A DNA stretch of 6,201 nucleotides. It comes from a bacterium. Lineage in GTDB: Bacteria > Actinomycetota > Humimicrobiia > Humimicrobiales > Humimicrobiaceae. A program made the position numbers and the translations under genes. Every line of letters starts with the position of its first letter. Within the stretch, counting starts at the first letter, position 1. Below, in pieces: positions 1 through 6,194 of the stretch. The notes beneath the pieces are model-generated. The model saw nothing but the letters and a program-made list of their open reading frames with translations. It had not been told where the DNA came from and made no database searches. The stretch is taken from the NCBI GenBank assembly GCA_030611285.1, contig JAUWQC010000063.1, positions 1 to 6,201 on the forward strand, read 5' to 3'.

Positions 1-13
1 GAAATAAAATATA

Positions 14-19
14 TATAAT
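14..19 (+). promoter_or_regulatory. Candidate -10 box for the left operon
   Basis: A perfect TATAAT lies 38 nt before the first start codon, which would leave a leader of about 30 nt that includes the ribosome binding site. The matching -35 box would fall at or beyond the left edge of the window and cannot be checked. The surroundings are almost pure A/T, so a chance match is quite possible. Confidence 0.3.
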
Positions 20-57
20 GTTATTTGATTATTTTATATTAAATATAAGAGGTTAAT

Positions 58-435
58 ATGACATCATTAGAAATAGCAGGTCTGGTTGCAATAATTTTAA
101 TTTCCGCTTTTGCAATAGTAGCAATAATCATTGCTATACCATTATTTAAATTAATAAATAAGATTAAATATATGGCGGGAAAGCTAAATGAGAGCCTGGT
201 TCCCATTGTCGAGAAACTAAATGACACCATAACTAACCTTAATACAGAGGTCAGCTCAATTGCGGATCTTACGCAGAGCATTAGTTCAATAGTAGAGCAG
301 CTTGAAAAAGTTATAAGGCTCGCCCGGATTCTGTTAACCAGCCCTATAATTAAAATAATAAGTGCTTCAGCGGGGCTTTTTAGCGGTCTTTCAAAAGCTG
401 ATGCTGAAGGTAAAAAAAAGGAGGATGAAAAATGA
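58..435 (+). CDS. DUF948-like (YtxG-like) single-pass membrane protein
   Basis: The 125-residue protein starts with a hydrophobic segment at about residues 6-30 with almost no N-terminal tail. A polar helical region follows (about 38-90) with regularly spaced hydrophobic residues and many Ser, Asn, Thr and Glu, as in DUF948 proteins, whose stalk resembles chemoreceptor-like coiled coils. Residues 88-111 are a second, moderately hydrophobic helix, and the tail is charged (KKKEDEK). The ATG has an AAGAGG site 5 nt upstream, at 47-52. The stop overlaps the next gene's start by 4 nt (ATGA), which points to translational coupling. In Bacillus a DUF948 gene (ytxG) sits next to ytxH in a general-stress operon, and the same pairing is seen here. 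Family assignment rests on architecture and context, since DUF948 has weak sequence signatures. The molecular function is unknown; an envelope or cell-surface stress role is inferred. Confidence 0.82.
   Translation: MTSLEIAGLVAIILISAFAIVAIIIAIPLFKLINKIKYMAGKLNESLVPIVEKLNDTITNLNTEVSSIADLTQSISSIVEQLEKVIRLARILLTSPIIKIISASAGLFSGLSKADAEGKKKEDEK
418..424 (+). promoter_or_regulatory. Strong Shine-Dalgarno site of the YtxH-like gene
   Basis: AAGGAGG lies 7 nt before the ATG at 432, inside the lysine-rich last codons of the preceding gene. It selects this ATG over the out-of-frame ATG at 436. Together with the ATGA overlap it suggests efficient coupled translation of the two membrane proteins. Confidence 0.8.
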
Positions 436-839
436 ATGTGGAAAAAGAGAAAACAAGTGAAAAAAGTTGCTTTTTGGGTATATTAACGTCATTACTTGTT
501 GGTTTATCTGTAGGTTTTGTAGTTGGAATTTTATTTGCTCCTAAGTCAGGGAAAGAAACAAGAAAAGAAATAAAAGAAAAGAGTGAGGAGGTAATCGAAA
601 AGAGTAAAGAAGGTTTTGATACTTTTGTAGGAAAAACCAGAGAATATGTAGATAAGAGTAAAAGCAAGCTGGCGGAGATAAAAAGCAGGAGTGAAGAATT
701 TATCGAAAAAGGCAAGGAAAAAATTACAGATATATCCGGGGTTTTAAGTTCTAAAGCCGGAAAAGCCAAAAAGAAAATAGAAAAAGTGGTTGAAAAGGGA
801 AAAGATACTGCAAAAAAAGTTAAAGAAGACCTGTCATAG
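432..839 (+). CDS. YtxH domain-containing membrane protein
   Basis: The 135-residue protein has a short charged N-terminus, one Gly-rich membrane segment at about residues 14-36, and directly after it FAPKSGKETR (35-44), the hallmark of the YtxH family. Residues 45-135 are a long, extremely Lys/Glu-rich helix with heptad- or 11-mer-like amphipathic periodicity (repeated EKSKE, EKGKE and EKGKD blocks), resembling LEA-type or apolipoprotein-like helices. It is probably anchored in the cytoplasmic membrane with the charged helix on one face. YtxH proteins belong to general-stress regulons in Bacillus, but their biochemical role is unknown. It overlaps the DUF948-like gene by 4 nt, so the two proteins are probably made together and may interact. 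The end of the gene lies in a duplicated 10-mer (831-850), so the last codons may have been reshaped by a small duplication. The family call is firm; the function is not. Confidence 0.9.
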   Translation: MNVEKEKTSEKSCFLGILTSLLVGLSVGFVVGILFAPKSGKETRKEIKEKSEEVIEKSKEGFDTFVGKTREYVDKSKSKLAEIKSRSEEFIEKGKEKITDISGVLSSKAGKAKKKIEKVVEKGKDTAKKVKEDLS

Positions 840-850
840 GCTGTCATAGA
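831..850 (+). repeat. Tandem 10-bp duplication at the YtxH stop codon
   Basis: CTGTCATAGG is followed immediately by CTGTCATAGA. Each copy carries a TAG; the first is the YtxH-like stop (837-839), and the second (847-849) closes the tldD frame upstream of its start. It looks like a small slippage duplication. It lies in the 28-nt gap before tldD, where a ribosome binding site would be expected. Confidence 0.7.
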
Positions 851-867
851 TAGGAAACCGGATTATA

Positions 868-2253
868 TTGATTGAAGATAGACTTACCAAAGAGATTCTA
901 AATACCTTACTTAGAAGTGGTGCTGATTTTTCAGAAATTTTTATACAAAGAAGAGTTTCCAATAATTTACGGTTGGAAGATAGCAAAATTGAAAACTCAA
1001 GCAGTGGTTATGAACTAGGCTGTGGACTTAGATTGTGGGTCGGTGACAGTACTTTTTATGCTTATGTAGATTCGCTTGAGAAGAATAAATTACTTAATGC
1101 GGCAAAAGTTTTAAGCTCGTCAATAAATGGAAGTAGCTCCCTTAAGGTTTTAAATCTTACAGAAACTAAAAGTTCTTACAGTACAAGTGTAAAAAAATTC
1201 CCCGGCAAGATTCATCCCGGAAGTAAGAAAAATATACTTGAGTCGGTTGATAAAAGTTCAAGAGATTTCAGCTCCACCATCATCCAGGTTACATCGACTC
1301 TTTCTGATACCCGGGAGGAAATATATATTGCAAATTCTTATGGCGCCTTTTCATTTGAAAAAATGGTAAAAACTTTTCTGGCAGTAAATGTGGTAGCCAG
1401 AAAGGGAAAGGATATAAGGACAGGTTATAAATCACTGGCAAGAGCAAGCGGTTATGAAACCTTTGATTTTAAAAATCCTAAAAGCCTGGCGCGGGAAGCT
1501 TCTAAAATTGCAGTTAAAATGCTTGATGCTGTAAACGCGCCTGCAGGTGAGCTTCCAGTGGTGATAGGGCCGGCATTCGGTGGGGTTATTTTTCATGAAG
1601 CTTGCGGTCACGGTCTGGAAGCTGATGCCATACTGAAAGGTGCTTCAGTGTTCAAGGATAAGATAGGAAAAAAGATTGCCACCAGTATGATAACTGCGAT
1701 TGATGATTCTACACTTGAATACCATTGGGGTTCATATAAATTTGATGGTGAAGGTTACCCTTCTTCAAAGACGGTGCTGATAAAAGACGGAATTCTGCAA
1801 AGTTATATTTATGACCTACGGACATCAAAAAAACTGGGAGCAAAACAAACCGGTAACGGCAGGAGGCAGTCTTTTAGACATGTTCCTGTTCCAAGAATGA
1901 GCAATACCTATATAGAAAGTAGAGATGAAGACAGCGGTTCAATTATAAAATCGGTAAATAAAGGCATATATGCCAGGGAATTTGCTGGTGGTCAGGTCGA
2001 TCCGGCAACAGGAGATTTTGTATTCGGAATAAGCGAGGGTTACCTTATAGAGAATGGTAAAATTAGTTTTCCCATAAAGGATGCAACTCTTATTGGGAAT
2101 GGTCCGGATATACTAAAAAAGATTGAAGTGGTGGCAAGAGATTTAGATTTTGCCCCCGGCTTTTGTGGAAAAAGCGGCCAGTTAATTTCAAATGAGGTAG
2201 GCCAGCCAACCATAAAGGTAAGTAAAATTACTGTAGGAGGCACAGAAAATTAG
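868..2253 (+). CDS. tldD: TldD metalloprotease subunit (peptidase family U62)
   Basis: TldD is the catalytic subunit of the TldD/TldE zinc protease, which in E. coli matures microcin B17, degrades the CcdA antitoxin and cuts unfolded peptides threaded into its central chamber. It is cytoplasmic. The protein has 461 residues, against 481 in E. coli. The N-terminal half shows the family pattern of a substrate-binding domain (GADFSEI near residue 20, then GLRLWVGDSTFYAYV). The metal site is intact: HEACGH at 243-248 gives H243, E244 and H248, and the C-terminal FCGKSGQ block at 432-438 gives C433, the likely third zinc ligand. The FDGEG and GDFVFGISEGYLIENG blocks are also typical. The start is TTG at 868, chosen because an in-frame stop at 847 and only non-standard codons lie between. 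The Shine-Dalgarno is weak: AGGA at 852-855 is far away and GGA at 860-862 is minimal. tldE follows after 1 nt. Confidence 0.97.
   Translation: MIEDRLTKEILNTLLRSGADFSEIFIQRRVSNNLRLEDSKIENSSSGYELGCGLRLWVGDSTFYAYVDSLEKNKLLNAAKVLSSSINGSSSLKVLNLTETKSSYSTSVKKFPGKIHPGSKKNILESVDKSSRDFSSTIIQVTSTLSDTREEIYIANSYGAFSFEKMVKTFLAVNVVARKGKDIRTGYKSLARASGYETFDFKNPKSLAREASKIAVKMLDAVNAPAGELPVVIGPAFGGVIFHEACGHGLEADAILKGASVFKDKIGKKIATSMITAIDDSTLEYHWGSYKFDGEGYPSSKTVLIKDGILQSYIYDLRTSKKLGAKQTGNGRRQSFRHVPVPRMSNTYIESRDEDSGSIIKSVNKGIYAREFAGGQVDPATGDFVFGISEGYLIENGKISFPIKDATLIGNGPDILKKIEVVARDLDFAPGFCGKSGQLISNEVGQPTIKVSKITVGGTEN
2235..2240 (+). promoter_or_regulatory. Shine-Dalgarno site of tldE, with unusually long spacing
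   Basis: AGGAGG lies inside the last codons of tldD, 14 nt before the ATG at 2255. An in-frame ATT at 2249 lies at the ideal 8-nt distance, two codons before that ATG. The ATG is preferred because ATT starts are very rare, but the spacing makes the exact start slightly uncertain. Confidence 0.65.
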
Positions 2254-2254
2254 A

Positions 2255-3655
2255 ATGCAAGATGATAAGAGATATAAAGTTAGAGATAACCAGTTAATAA
2301 ATATATGCAAGAATACGGCTTCCAGAATAAATAAACATGCAGTAGATGAATTTGAGATTTTTACTGCAAGCTCTGTGGAAAATGAAATAGAAATTTTTAA
2401 AGGAAAAGTAGAAACACTATCATTTTCAGATTCAATTGGCATAGGTATTAGAATTTTTAAGGATAAATCAATAGGATATGCATATACAACTGTACTTGAT
2501 GAAAGCAGTATTGAGGACTGTATCTGTAAGGCTGTATCCAACTGTAAGATTACCGGAAGAGAAGATTATAATTATCTGCCCGGGGAAGAGGAATCCACAT
2601 TTAAACAGAAACTTATAGGCGATAAGTCATTATTCAAGGAGGATTTCCTGAACTATAATATAGAAAGCAAGGTTGCGCTTGCAAAGAGATTGGAAACTTT
2701 AACAAAAAGTAAAGATGCTAGAATTGTTGACATTAATAATGTTATGTATGATGACAGTATTTATGAAACAGCAATTCTAAATTCAGCCGGATTTTGTGAT
2801 AAGTATAAGACAACTACATGCTTGATTTATGTAAGTGCAATTTCCAAACAAGGTGAGGATACTTCGACAGGTGATTTTTTTGGATGCGGCAGAACTCTAG
2901 GTGATCTTGATCTGGAAGAAGTTGCAGAAAAAGCAGCTGGCCGGTCTGTTTCAATCCTGGGCGGGAAGAAAATCAAATCACAGAGAGTCGACCTTCTTCT
3001 GGACCCAATTGTTTCAGCGCAATTCTTAGGTGTTATTGCCGGAACTCTGACCGCAGATTCTGTACAGAAAAGAAAATCACTTTTTGAAGGTAAAATCGGG
3101 CAGAAAATATTCTCTATTGATGTAGATATATTTGACGATGGGACAATACCTGATGGGCTTTCTTCGAAGCCATTTGACGGGGAAGGAGTCATCAAGGGTA
3201 AAACCTGTGTATTTAAAGATGGGTACTTGAAGACTTATCTTTATAATACCTATACTGCAAGAAAGGATAAAACCCTGTCAACAGGTAATGCAGTAAGAGC
3301 TTCCTACCGTTCGACACCAGAAGTAGGCATTTCAAACTTTTATCTGGAGCCGTCAGATATAGATTTTAACCAGCTTCTGGGTGATATTGACAGGGGATTT
3401 TATGTTATAGATATAATAGGTCTTCATTCGGGTGCCAATCCTATATCAGGACAGGTGAGCGTGGGAGCGAAAGGAATATGGATAGAAAATGGGAATTTAA
3501 GCTATCCAATAAAAGAAGTAACTATTGCTACAGATATTTTAAGTTTCTGTAGTAGCATTAAAAAGGTTGGAAATGACTTAAGATTTATCCCTTCGGGTGG
3601 ATATATAGGCAGCCCTTCGCTTCTGGTAAGAGATATAATGGTTGGGGGTAATTAA
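2255..3655 (+). CDS. tldE: TldE/PmbA, TldD partner subunit
   Basis: This is the 466-residue paralogue of TldD; E. coli PmbA has 450 residues. It shares the fold: an N-terminal domain with the EIFKGKVETLSFSDSIGIGIR pattern, then LLLDPIVSAQFLGVIAG near 247-263 at the place where TldD carries its metal motif. No HExxxH is present there, as is normal for TldE, which is catalytically silent and completes the chamber of the heteromer. Downstream blocks fit PmbA well: VQKRKSLFEGKIG, the FDGEG block, YLYNTYTARKDKTLSTGNA, the IDIIGLHSGANPISGQVSVGAKG region, and a C-terminal SPSLLVRDIMVGG. The gene begins 1 nt after the tldD stop, so the pair is co-transcribed and probably co-translated in balanced amounts. 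Nothing appears truncated or shifted. It is the last gene of the left operon and ends opposite a convergent gene. Local substrates cannot be named because no precursor peptide is visible. Confidence 0.96.
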   Translation: MQDDKRYKVRDNQLINICKNTASRINKHAVDEFEIFTASSVENEIEIFKGKVETLSFSDSIGIGIRIFKDKSIGYAYTTVLDESSIEDCICKAVSNCKITGREDYNYLPGEEESTFKQKLIGDKSLFKEDFLNYNIESKVALAKRLETLTKSKDARIVDINNVMYDDSIYETAILNSAGFCDKYKTTTCLIYVSAISKQGEDTSTGDFFGCGRTLGDLDLEEVAEKAAGRSVSILGGKKIKSQRVDLLLDPIVSAQFLGVIAGTLTADSVQKRKSLFEGKIGQKIFSIDVDIFDDGTIPDGLSSKPFDGEGVIKGKTCVFKDGYLKTYLYNTYTARKDKTLSTGNAVRASYRSTPEVGISNFYLEPSDIDFNQLLGDIDRGFYVIDIIGLHSGANPISGQVSVGAKGIWIENGNLSYPIKEVTIATDILSFCSSIKKVGNDLRFIPSGGYIGSPSLLVRDIMVGGN

Positions 3656-3721
3656 AATATTTGGTGATGTAAAAGTTTACAATAATATTGCTTAATTATT
3701 TAAGAAAATTTAGGTACGCTG

Positions 3722-3735
3722 TGTTTAGACAAACA
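3722..3735 (+). terminator. Weak terminator-like hairpin after tldE
   Basis: TGTTT-AGAC-AAACA forms a 5-bp stem with a 4-nt loop and is followed on the + strand by a T-rich but interrupted stretch (ACTTTATTTATTT). Two further small inverted repeats lie in the same gap: TGTAAA-AG-TTTACA at 3668-3681 and CTTAA-TTAT-TTAAG at 3691-3704. All stems are short and A/T-rich, so intrinsic termination here would be weak. Position between convergent genes is the main argument. Confidence 0.25.
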
Positions 3736-3742
3736 ACTTTAT

Positions 3743-4168
3743 TTATTTCACTAATTTACCATCATAATCTTTATTTTCTAAATATATACTAATAACAAAA
3801 TTTATGATTTCCTTTGCATATCCAATTGCTTCATCTACATCTTCAATTTCTGGCTCAAAATAATCTCCTGGATATCTAAAAACTGTAGCATATGGTGTGA
3901 GTGTTTCTGCTGAATCATACCATTTTTCAAAACCTCTTTCGATTTTTGCACACTTGCTAACCAGGTAAACAATACTATGAACCTTCTCAAATTGAATATC
4001 TTTATATACTAAAAATGATTTTAATATTTTCTCTACAGATTGCTGGCAATGATACACTGCTGTATCTAAATATTTCTCATCTCCATCTATTAATTTCTTT
4101 GCCGAATTATAGTCACTAATTGCTCTTTTTATCCTTCCTTCCCATTCAACTCTTTTTTCTTTATCCAT
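3743..4168 (-). CDS. HEPN domain protein, probable toxin of an MNT/HEPN pair
   Basis: The 141-residue all-helical protein fits the HEPN domain family (COG2250-like). Seen directly: an N-terminal helix (WEGRIKRAISDYNSAKKLI), then the diagnostic AVYHCQQSVEKILKSFLVYKDI helix at 37-58, VHSIVYLV at 63-70, and LTPYATVFRYPGD at 90-102. Many HEPN proteins are RNases with an R-x4-6-H motif in the last helices. No such motif is visible here; the conserved positions are instead R98-Y99-P100, common in this branch. It may therefore be an atypical RNase or non-catalytic. Its start codon lies inside the 3' end of the nucleotidyltransferase gene (8-nt overlap), with an AAGGGA site 10 nt upstream (4179-4184), so translation is probably coupled. 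By family knowledge, MNT partners can neutralise HEPN toxins, sometimes by adding nucleotides to them. The toxin role is inferred from pairing, not shown. Confidence 0.88.
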   Translation of the reverse strand: MDKEKRVEWEGRIKRAISDYNSAKKLIDGDEKYLDTAVYHCQQSVEKILKSFLVYKDIQFEKVHSIVYLVSKCAKIERGFEKWYDSAETLTPYATVFRYPGDYFEPEIEDVDEAIGYAKEIINFVISIYLENKDYDGKLVK

Positions 4169-4484
4169 ATAGCTTTATTCCCTTTTTCAAAATCGTTGAT
4201 ATTAATGAAGTATTAACTTTCTTTGCTCTTTCTACTTCACCTTCTGTAAATACTAAAATCTCAACCGGAAAATCTATATCTCTTATCTTAGAATACCCTC
4301 TCCTGCTTCTCTTATACTGAGGCTGTTCTGATTCTGGAACAATTATAGCAACATCTAAATCACTATCTTTGGTAGGATTACCATAAGCATAGGAACCAAA
4401 CATATATACCATATTAGAATTATATTCCTTACTTAGTCTATTAAATATAATTTTTTTTATTTTCTCTAATTTATATTTATTCAT
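4161..4484 (-). CDS. MNT-type minimal nucleotidyltransferase, probable antitoxin
   Basis: The 107-residue protein is a minimal nucleotidyltransferase of the DNA polymerase beta superfamily. The catalytic signature is intact: GSYAYG from G30-S31, then DSDLDVAIIV with D42 and D44 as metal-binding carboxylates; E75 in PVEILVF is the likely third one. The N-terminal basic helix (KLEKIKKIIFNRL) and the short length are usual for MNT proteins. It precedes and overlaps the HEPN gene by 8 nt, the classic two-gene arrangement. In the studied MntA/HepT systems the MNT enzyme modifies the HEPN toxin with AMP; whether that holds here is unknown because this HEPN partner lacks the usual active-site motif. 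The ATG at 4484 has no clear Shine-Dalgarno site, and no better in-frame start is seen upstream. A candidate promoter lies about 105 nt upstream with a tandem repeat between, which may allow autoregulation. Confidence 0.93.
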   Translation of the reverse strand: MNKYKLEKIKKIIFNRLSKEYNSNMVYMFGSYAYGNPTKDSDLDVAIIVPESEQPQYKRSRRGYSKIRDIDFPVEILVFTEGEVERAKKVNTSLISTILKKGIKLYG

Positions 4485-4553
4485 ATTGTCACATTTCTGT
4501 CTTATTCATTACTTTACTCATAAGTTCTAATATTTATAAAAATATCCATACAC

Positions 4554-4581
4554 ATTTAGCTTCTTTAATTTAGCTTCTCTA
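4554..4581 (-). repeat. Tandem 14-bp repeat in the MNT/HEPN leader, possible operator
   Basis: Two head-to-tail copies, read on the + strand as ATTTAGCTTCTTTA (4554-4567) and ATTTAGCTTCTCTA (4568-4581), differ at one base. On the - strand they lie 6 nt downstream of the candidate -10 box, so the predicted transcription start falls at the edge of the repeat. Tandem sites at that place fit a repressor operator, for example for autoregulation by the toxin-antitoxin complex. Binding is not shown and slippage could also create it. Confidence 0.6.
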
Positions 4582-4587
4582 AATACC

Positions 4588-4615
4588 AATATAATTTTAG
4601 CATAAATACTATCAA
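4588..4615 (-). promoter_or_regulatory. Candidate promoter of the MNT/HEPN operon
   Basis: On the - strand TTGATA (4610-4615; one mismatch to TTGACA) is followed after 16 nt by TATATT (4588-4593; one mismatch to TATAAT). An overlapping alternative is the extended -10 element TGCTAAAAT at 4594-4602. The rest of the 234-nt gap between the SEC-C gene and the MNT gene (4485-4718) holds the 14-bp tandem repeat, a perfect CAAAATTTTG palindrome at 4636-4645 upstream of the -35 box, and no credible small gene. The A/T-rich background lowers confidence. Confidence 0.4.
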
Positions 4616-4718
4616 TTCATAAATCAAATTCCTAACAAAATTTTGCTTTCTTTCTTCAGATAATTATATGTGATTTTATGTTTAATTTTCTATACTGCTA
4701 CTTTCTTAGAAAAAACAT

Positions 4719-6194
4719 CTACTGGAATTGGGACTGTTTTATCCCACTTTTCTTTTTTCTGGATTCTCTGTTCAATCTCTTTCTTAGTTCATCTGCATTG
4801 AAATATTTCTGCATATTCCCACCACCTGATGTTTTTATAGCATGCAGTGTTTTATTTTCATAATCATCTATTAAATCTTTAACTTTTTGCTTACCGTCTT
4901 TGGTTTTTACTGCTTCCAGTGGAGTTTTATTGCCAAGAGCTGGAATTTTTTGATTTATCCAATCATTATAATATTTATCCCACCAGTCAAGTGCAAATTC
5001 TTTTAATGCTTCTTCAGGGATATTATTATCTTCTTCTTTTATAGCTGCATCTTCTGAAATAGGGTTTTTAAGTCTTTCTTCAAGTATACCTTGGTAATCT
5101 ATATGTTCTGTCCTTATAAATTTAACAGGTATTTTCTTTATTTTAGCTTTCCATTTTTTAAGACGCTCTTTGGAATTTGTCTCAAAACAGAGCTCTTTAT
5201 CGGTAAGAAAAATTGTACCAAGTATTGTATTTTTTTCATTATGCCATGAAATAATAATCTCTTTTTTATTTTCTTCTCTAATTTCAAAATCTTTTATTTT
5301 AATTAGCCTATTTTTAACCCCATCTCTATCTGATAGCTTATAAAATGTTTTTGAAAATACTAATTCTTCTTTATCTGTGGTCATAAATTTTGGCAGTGGC
5401 TTATCTACTGTGTTGTAATAAAAATCAAGTACTACCCTATAAATAACTAAGGGGTATAAGTTTAGAAATTTTGAAAATATTTCCTCTCCGGAACCTTTAA
5501 GTTTTTTCTTATTGTATTTATAAAGGAGCTCTACGGTTTCTTTAATATATGTTTTTTCTATAGGAGGAAAAATTATCGGAGTTCCTCCTTCTACTATATA
5601 GATATCATTATTATAGGGGACAAGTATTCCGCAAAAAATGTCATGCTTTACAGTGCCAGAGCTCATCCCTTTATCCATTATTTTATAAATTTTAGAAGTA
5701 AATATATCTTCTATAGTTACTAAAAAATTTTTACAGTTTATCTCCCTTGACTGGAAAAATCCTGCTGTGGAATTATTAAGTGATTTTAAAAAAGAAATCT
5801 CAGATGAGTCAAATTTACTGTAATAATTATTTAAGCAGTGTTTCCATAAAAAATCATTAATGTTATCAATGGGATATGCATATAATAAAAATGAGTTAAA
5901 AAGATATTGAAGAATTATTGCCTTTTCTTCGCTATAAGAAAAAGGGTCAACATCTCTGTTGTCAAAGATAGGCGAATCTGCTAAAAAGGATACAACTTGA
6001 GGTGTTGAAATACCGAGCTCTTCGGTAGCTATATTTAGCATTTTGCCAGCAGCAGAACTCCTTATCTGGAGATATTTTTCATACCTAAAATTTTCTAAAT
6101 TTACTATTTCATCTTTTAAGTAACAACACTTTTTATATTTCTTACCACTGCCGCAGGGACAGGGATCATTTCTTCCCACCTTTTTGAAAATCAC
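4719..6194 (-). CDS. SEC-C zinc-motif protein with MbcA/ParS-like C-terminal segment, function unknown
   Basis: The 491-residue protein opens with a complete SEC-C motif, [18 protein letters not shown] at 7-24, in which C12, C14, C23 and C24 (or a His substitute in relatives) bind zinc; in SecA the same motif contacts SecB and ribosomes. A long poorly conserved helical region follows. From about 271 comes a block starting [17 protein letters not shown], then a strand-rich stretch ending [10 protein letters not shown] (338-347), a pattern I recall from other uncharacterised SEC-C proteins. Residues 396-447 contain [25 protein letters not shown] and a following G-x-x-K-V-x-x-L helix, resembling by motif the toxin-binding domain of Xre/MbcA/ParS antitoxins. 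The tail is basic. No signal peptide or membrane segment is seen. The start is GTG at 6194, 7 nt from the window edge; the frame stays open upstream, so an earlier start outside is possible. Function is unknown; roles in protein quality control or toxin neutralisation are speculation. Confidence 0.85.
   Translation of the reverse strand: MIFKKVGRNDPCPCGSGKKYKKCCYLKDEIVNLENFRYEKYLQIRSSAAGKMLNIATEELGISTPQVVSFLADSPIFDNRDVDPFSYSEEKAIILQYLFNSFLLYAYPIDNINDFLWKHCLNNYYSKFDSSEISFLKSLNNSTAGFFQSREINCKNFLVTIEDIFTSKIYKIMDKGMSSGTVKHDIFCGILVPYNNDIYIVEGGTPIIFPPIEKTYIKETVELLYKYNKKKLKGSGEEIFSKFLNLYPLVIYRVVLDFYYNTVDKPLPKFMTTDKEELVFSKTFYKLSDRDGVKNRLIKIKDFEIREENKKEIIISWHNEKNTILGTIFLTDKELCFETNSKERLKKWKAKIKKIPVKFIRTEHIDYQGILEERLKNPISEDAAIKEEDNNIPEEALKEFALDWWDKYYNDWINQKIPALGNKTPLEAVKTKDGKQKVKDLIDDYENKTLHAIKTSGGGNMQKYFNADELRKRLNRESRKKKSGIKQSQFQ

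Noticed and set aside
380..847. A 155-codon open frame on the - strand opposite the YtxH-like gene
   Set aside because: The Lys/Glu-rich YtxH codons (AAA, GAA) read as TTT and TTC on the other strand, which removes stops and yields a low-complexity Phe/Ser/Leu product. The + strand frame has a recognised motif and a strong ribosome site.
2188..2541. A 117-codon - strand open frame across the tldD/tldE junction
   Set aside because: It lies opposite well-conserved tldD and tldE sequence, resembles no family, and has no supporting signals.
2827..3195. A 122-codon - strand open frame inside tldE
   Set aside because: It is fully antisense to conserved TldE blocks; the Ser/Pro/Arg-rich product looks like a reverse-frame shadow.
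3668..3681. TGTAAA-AG-TTTACA inverted repeat after tldE, considered as a terminator or regulator site
   Set aside because: The 2-nt centre is too small for a 6-bp hairpin loop, the stem is A/T-rich, and its place between convergent 3' ends makes an operator unlikely.
4120..4320. A 66-codon + strand open frame opposite the MNT/HEPN overlap
   Set aside because: It is a hydrophobic product made by reading A-rich coding sequence backwards, and both - strand genes there carry clear family motifs.
4482..4512. ATGAATAA occurring twice on the - strand near the MNT start, considered as a duplicated start region
   Set aside because: The upstream copy is out of frame and meets a stop quickly; an 8-mer repeat in A/T-rich DNA is not remarkable.
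4636..4645. CAAAATTTTG palindrome upstream of the MNT promoter, considered as an operator or terminator
   Set aside because: It is a 10-bp A/T-rich palindrome without a loop or T-tract, easily expected by chance in this composition; mentioned only in the promoter entry.
4678..4863. A 61-codon + strand open frame opposite the 3' end of the SEC-C gene
   Set aside because: It is Phe/Leu/Cys-rich without a ribosome site, and opposite the basic tail of a convincing gene.
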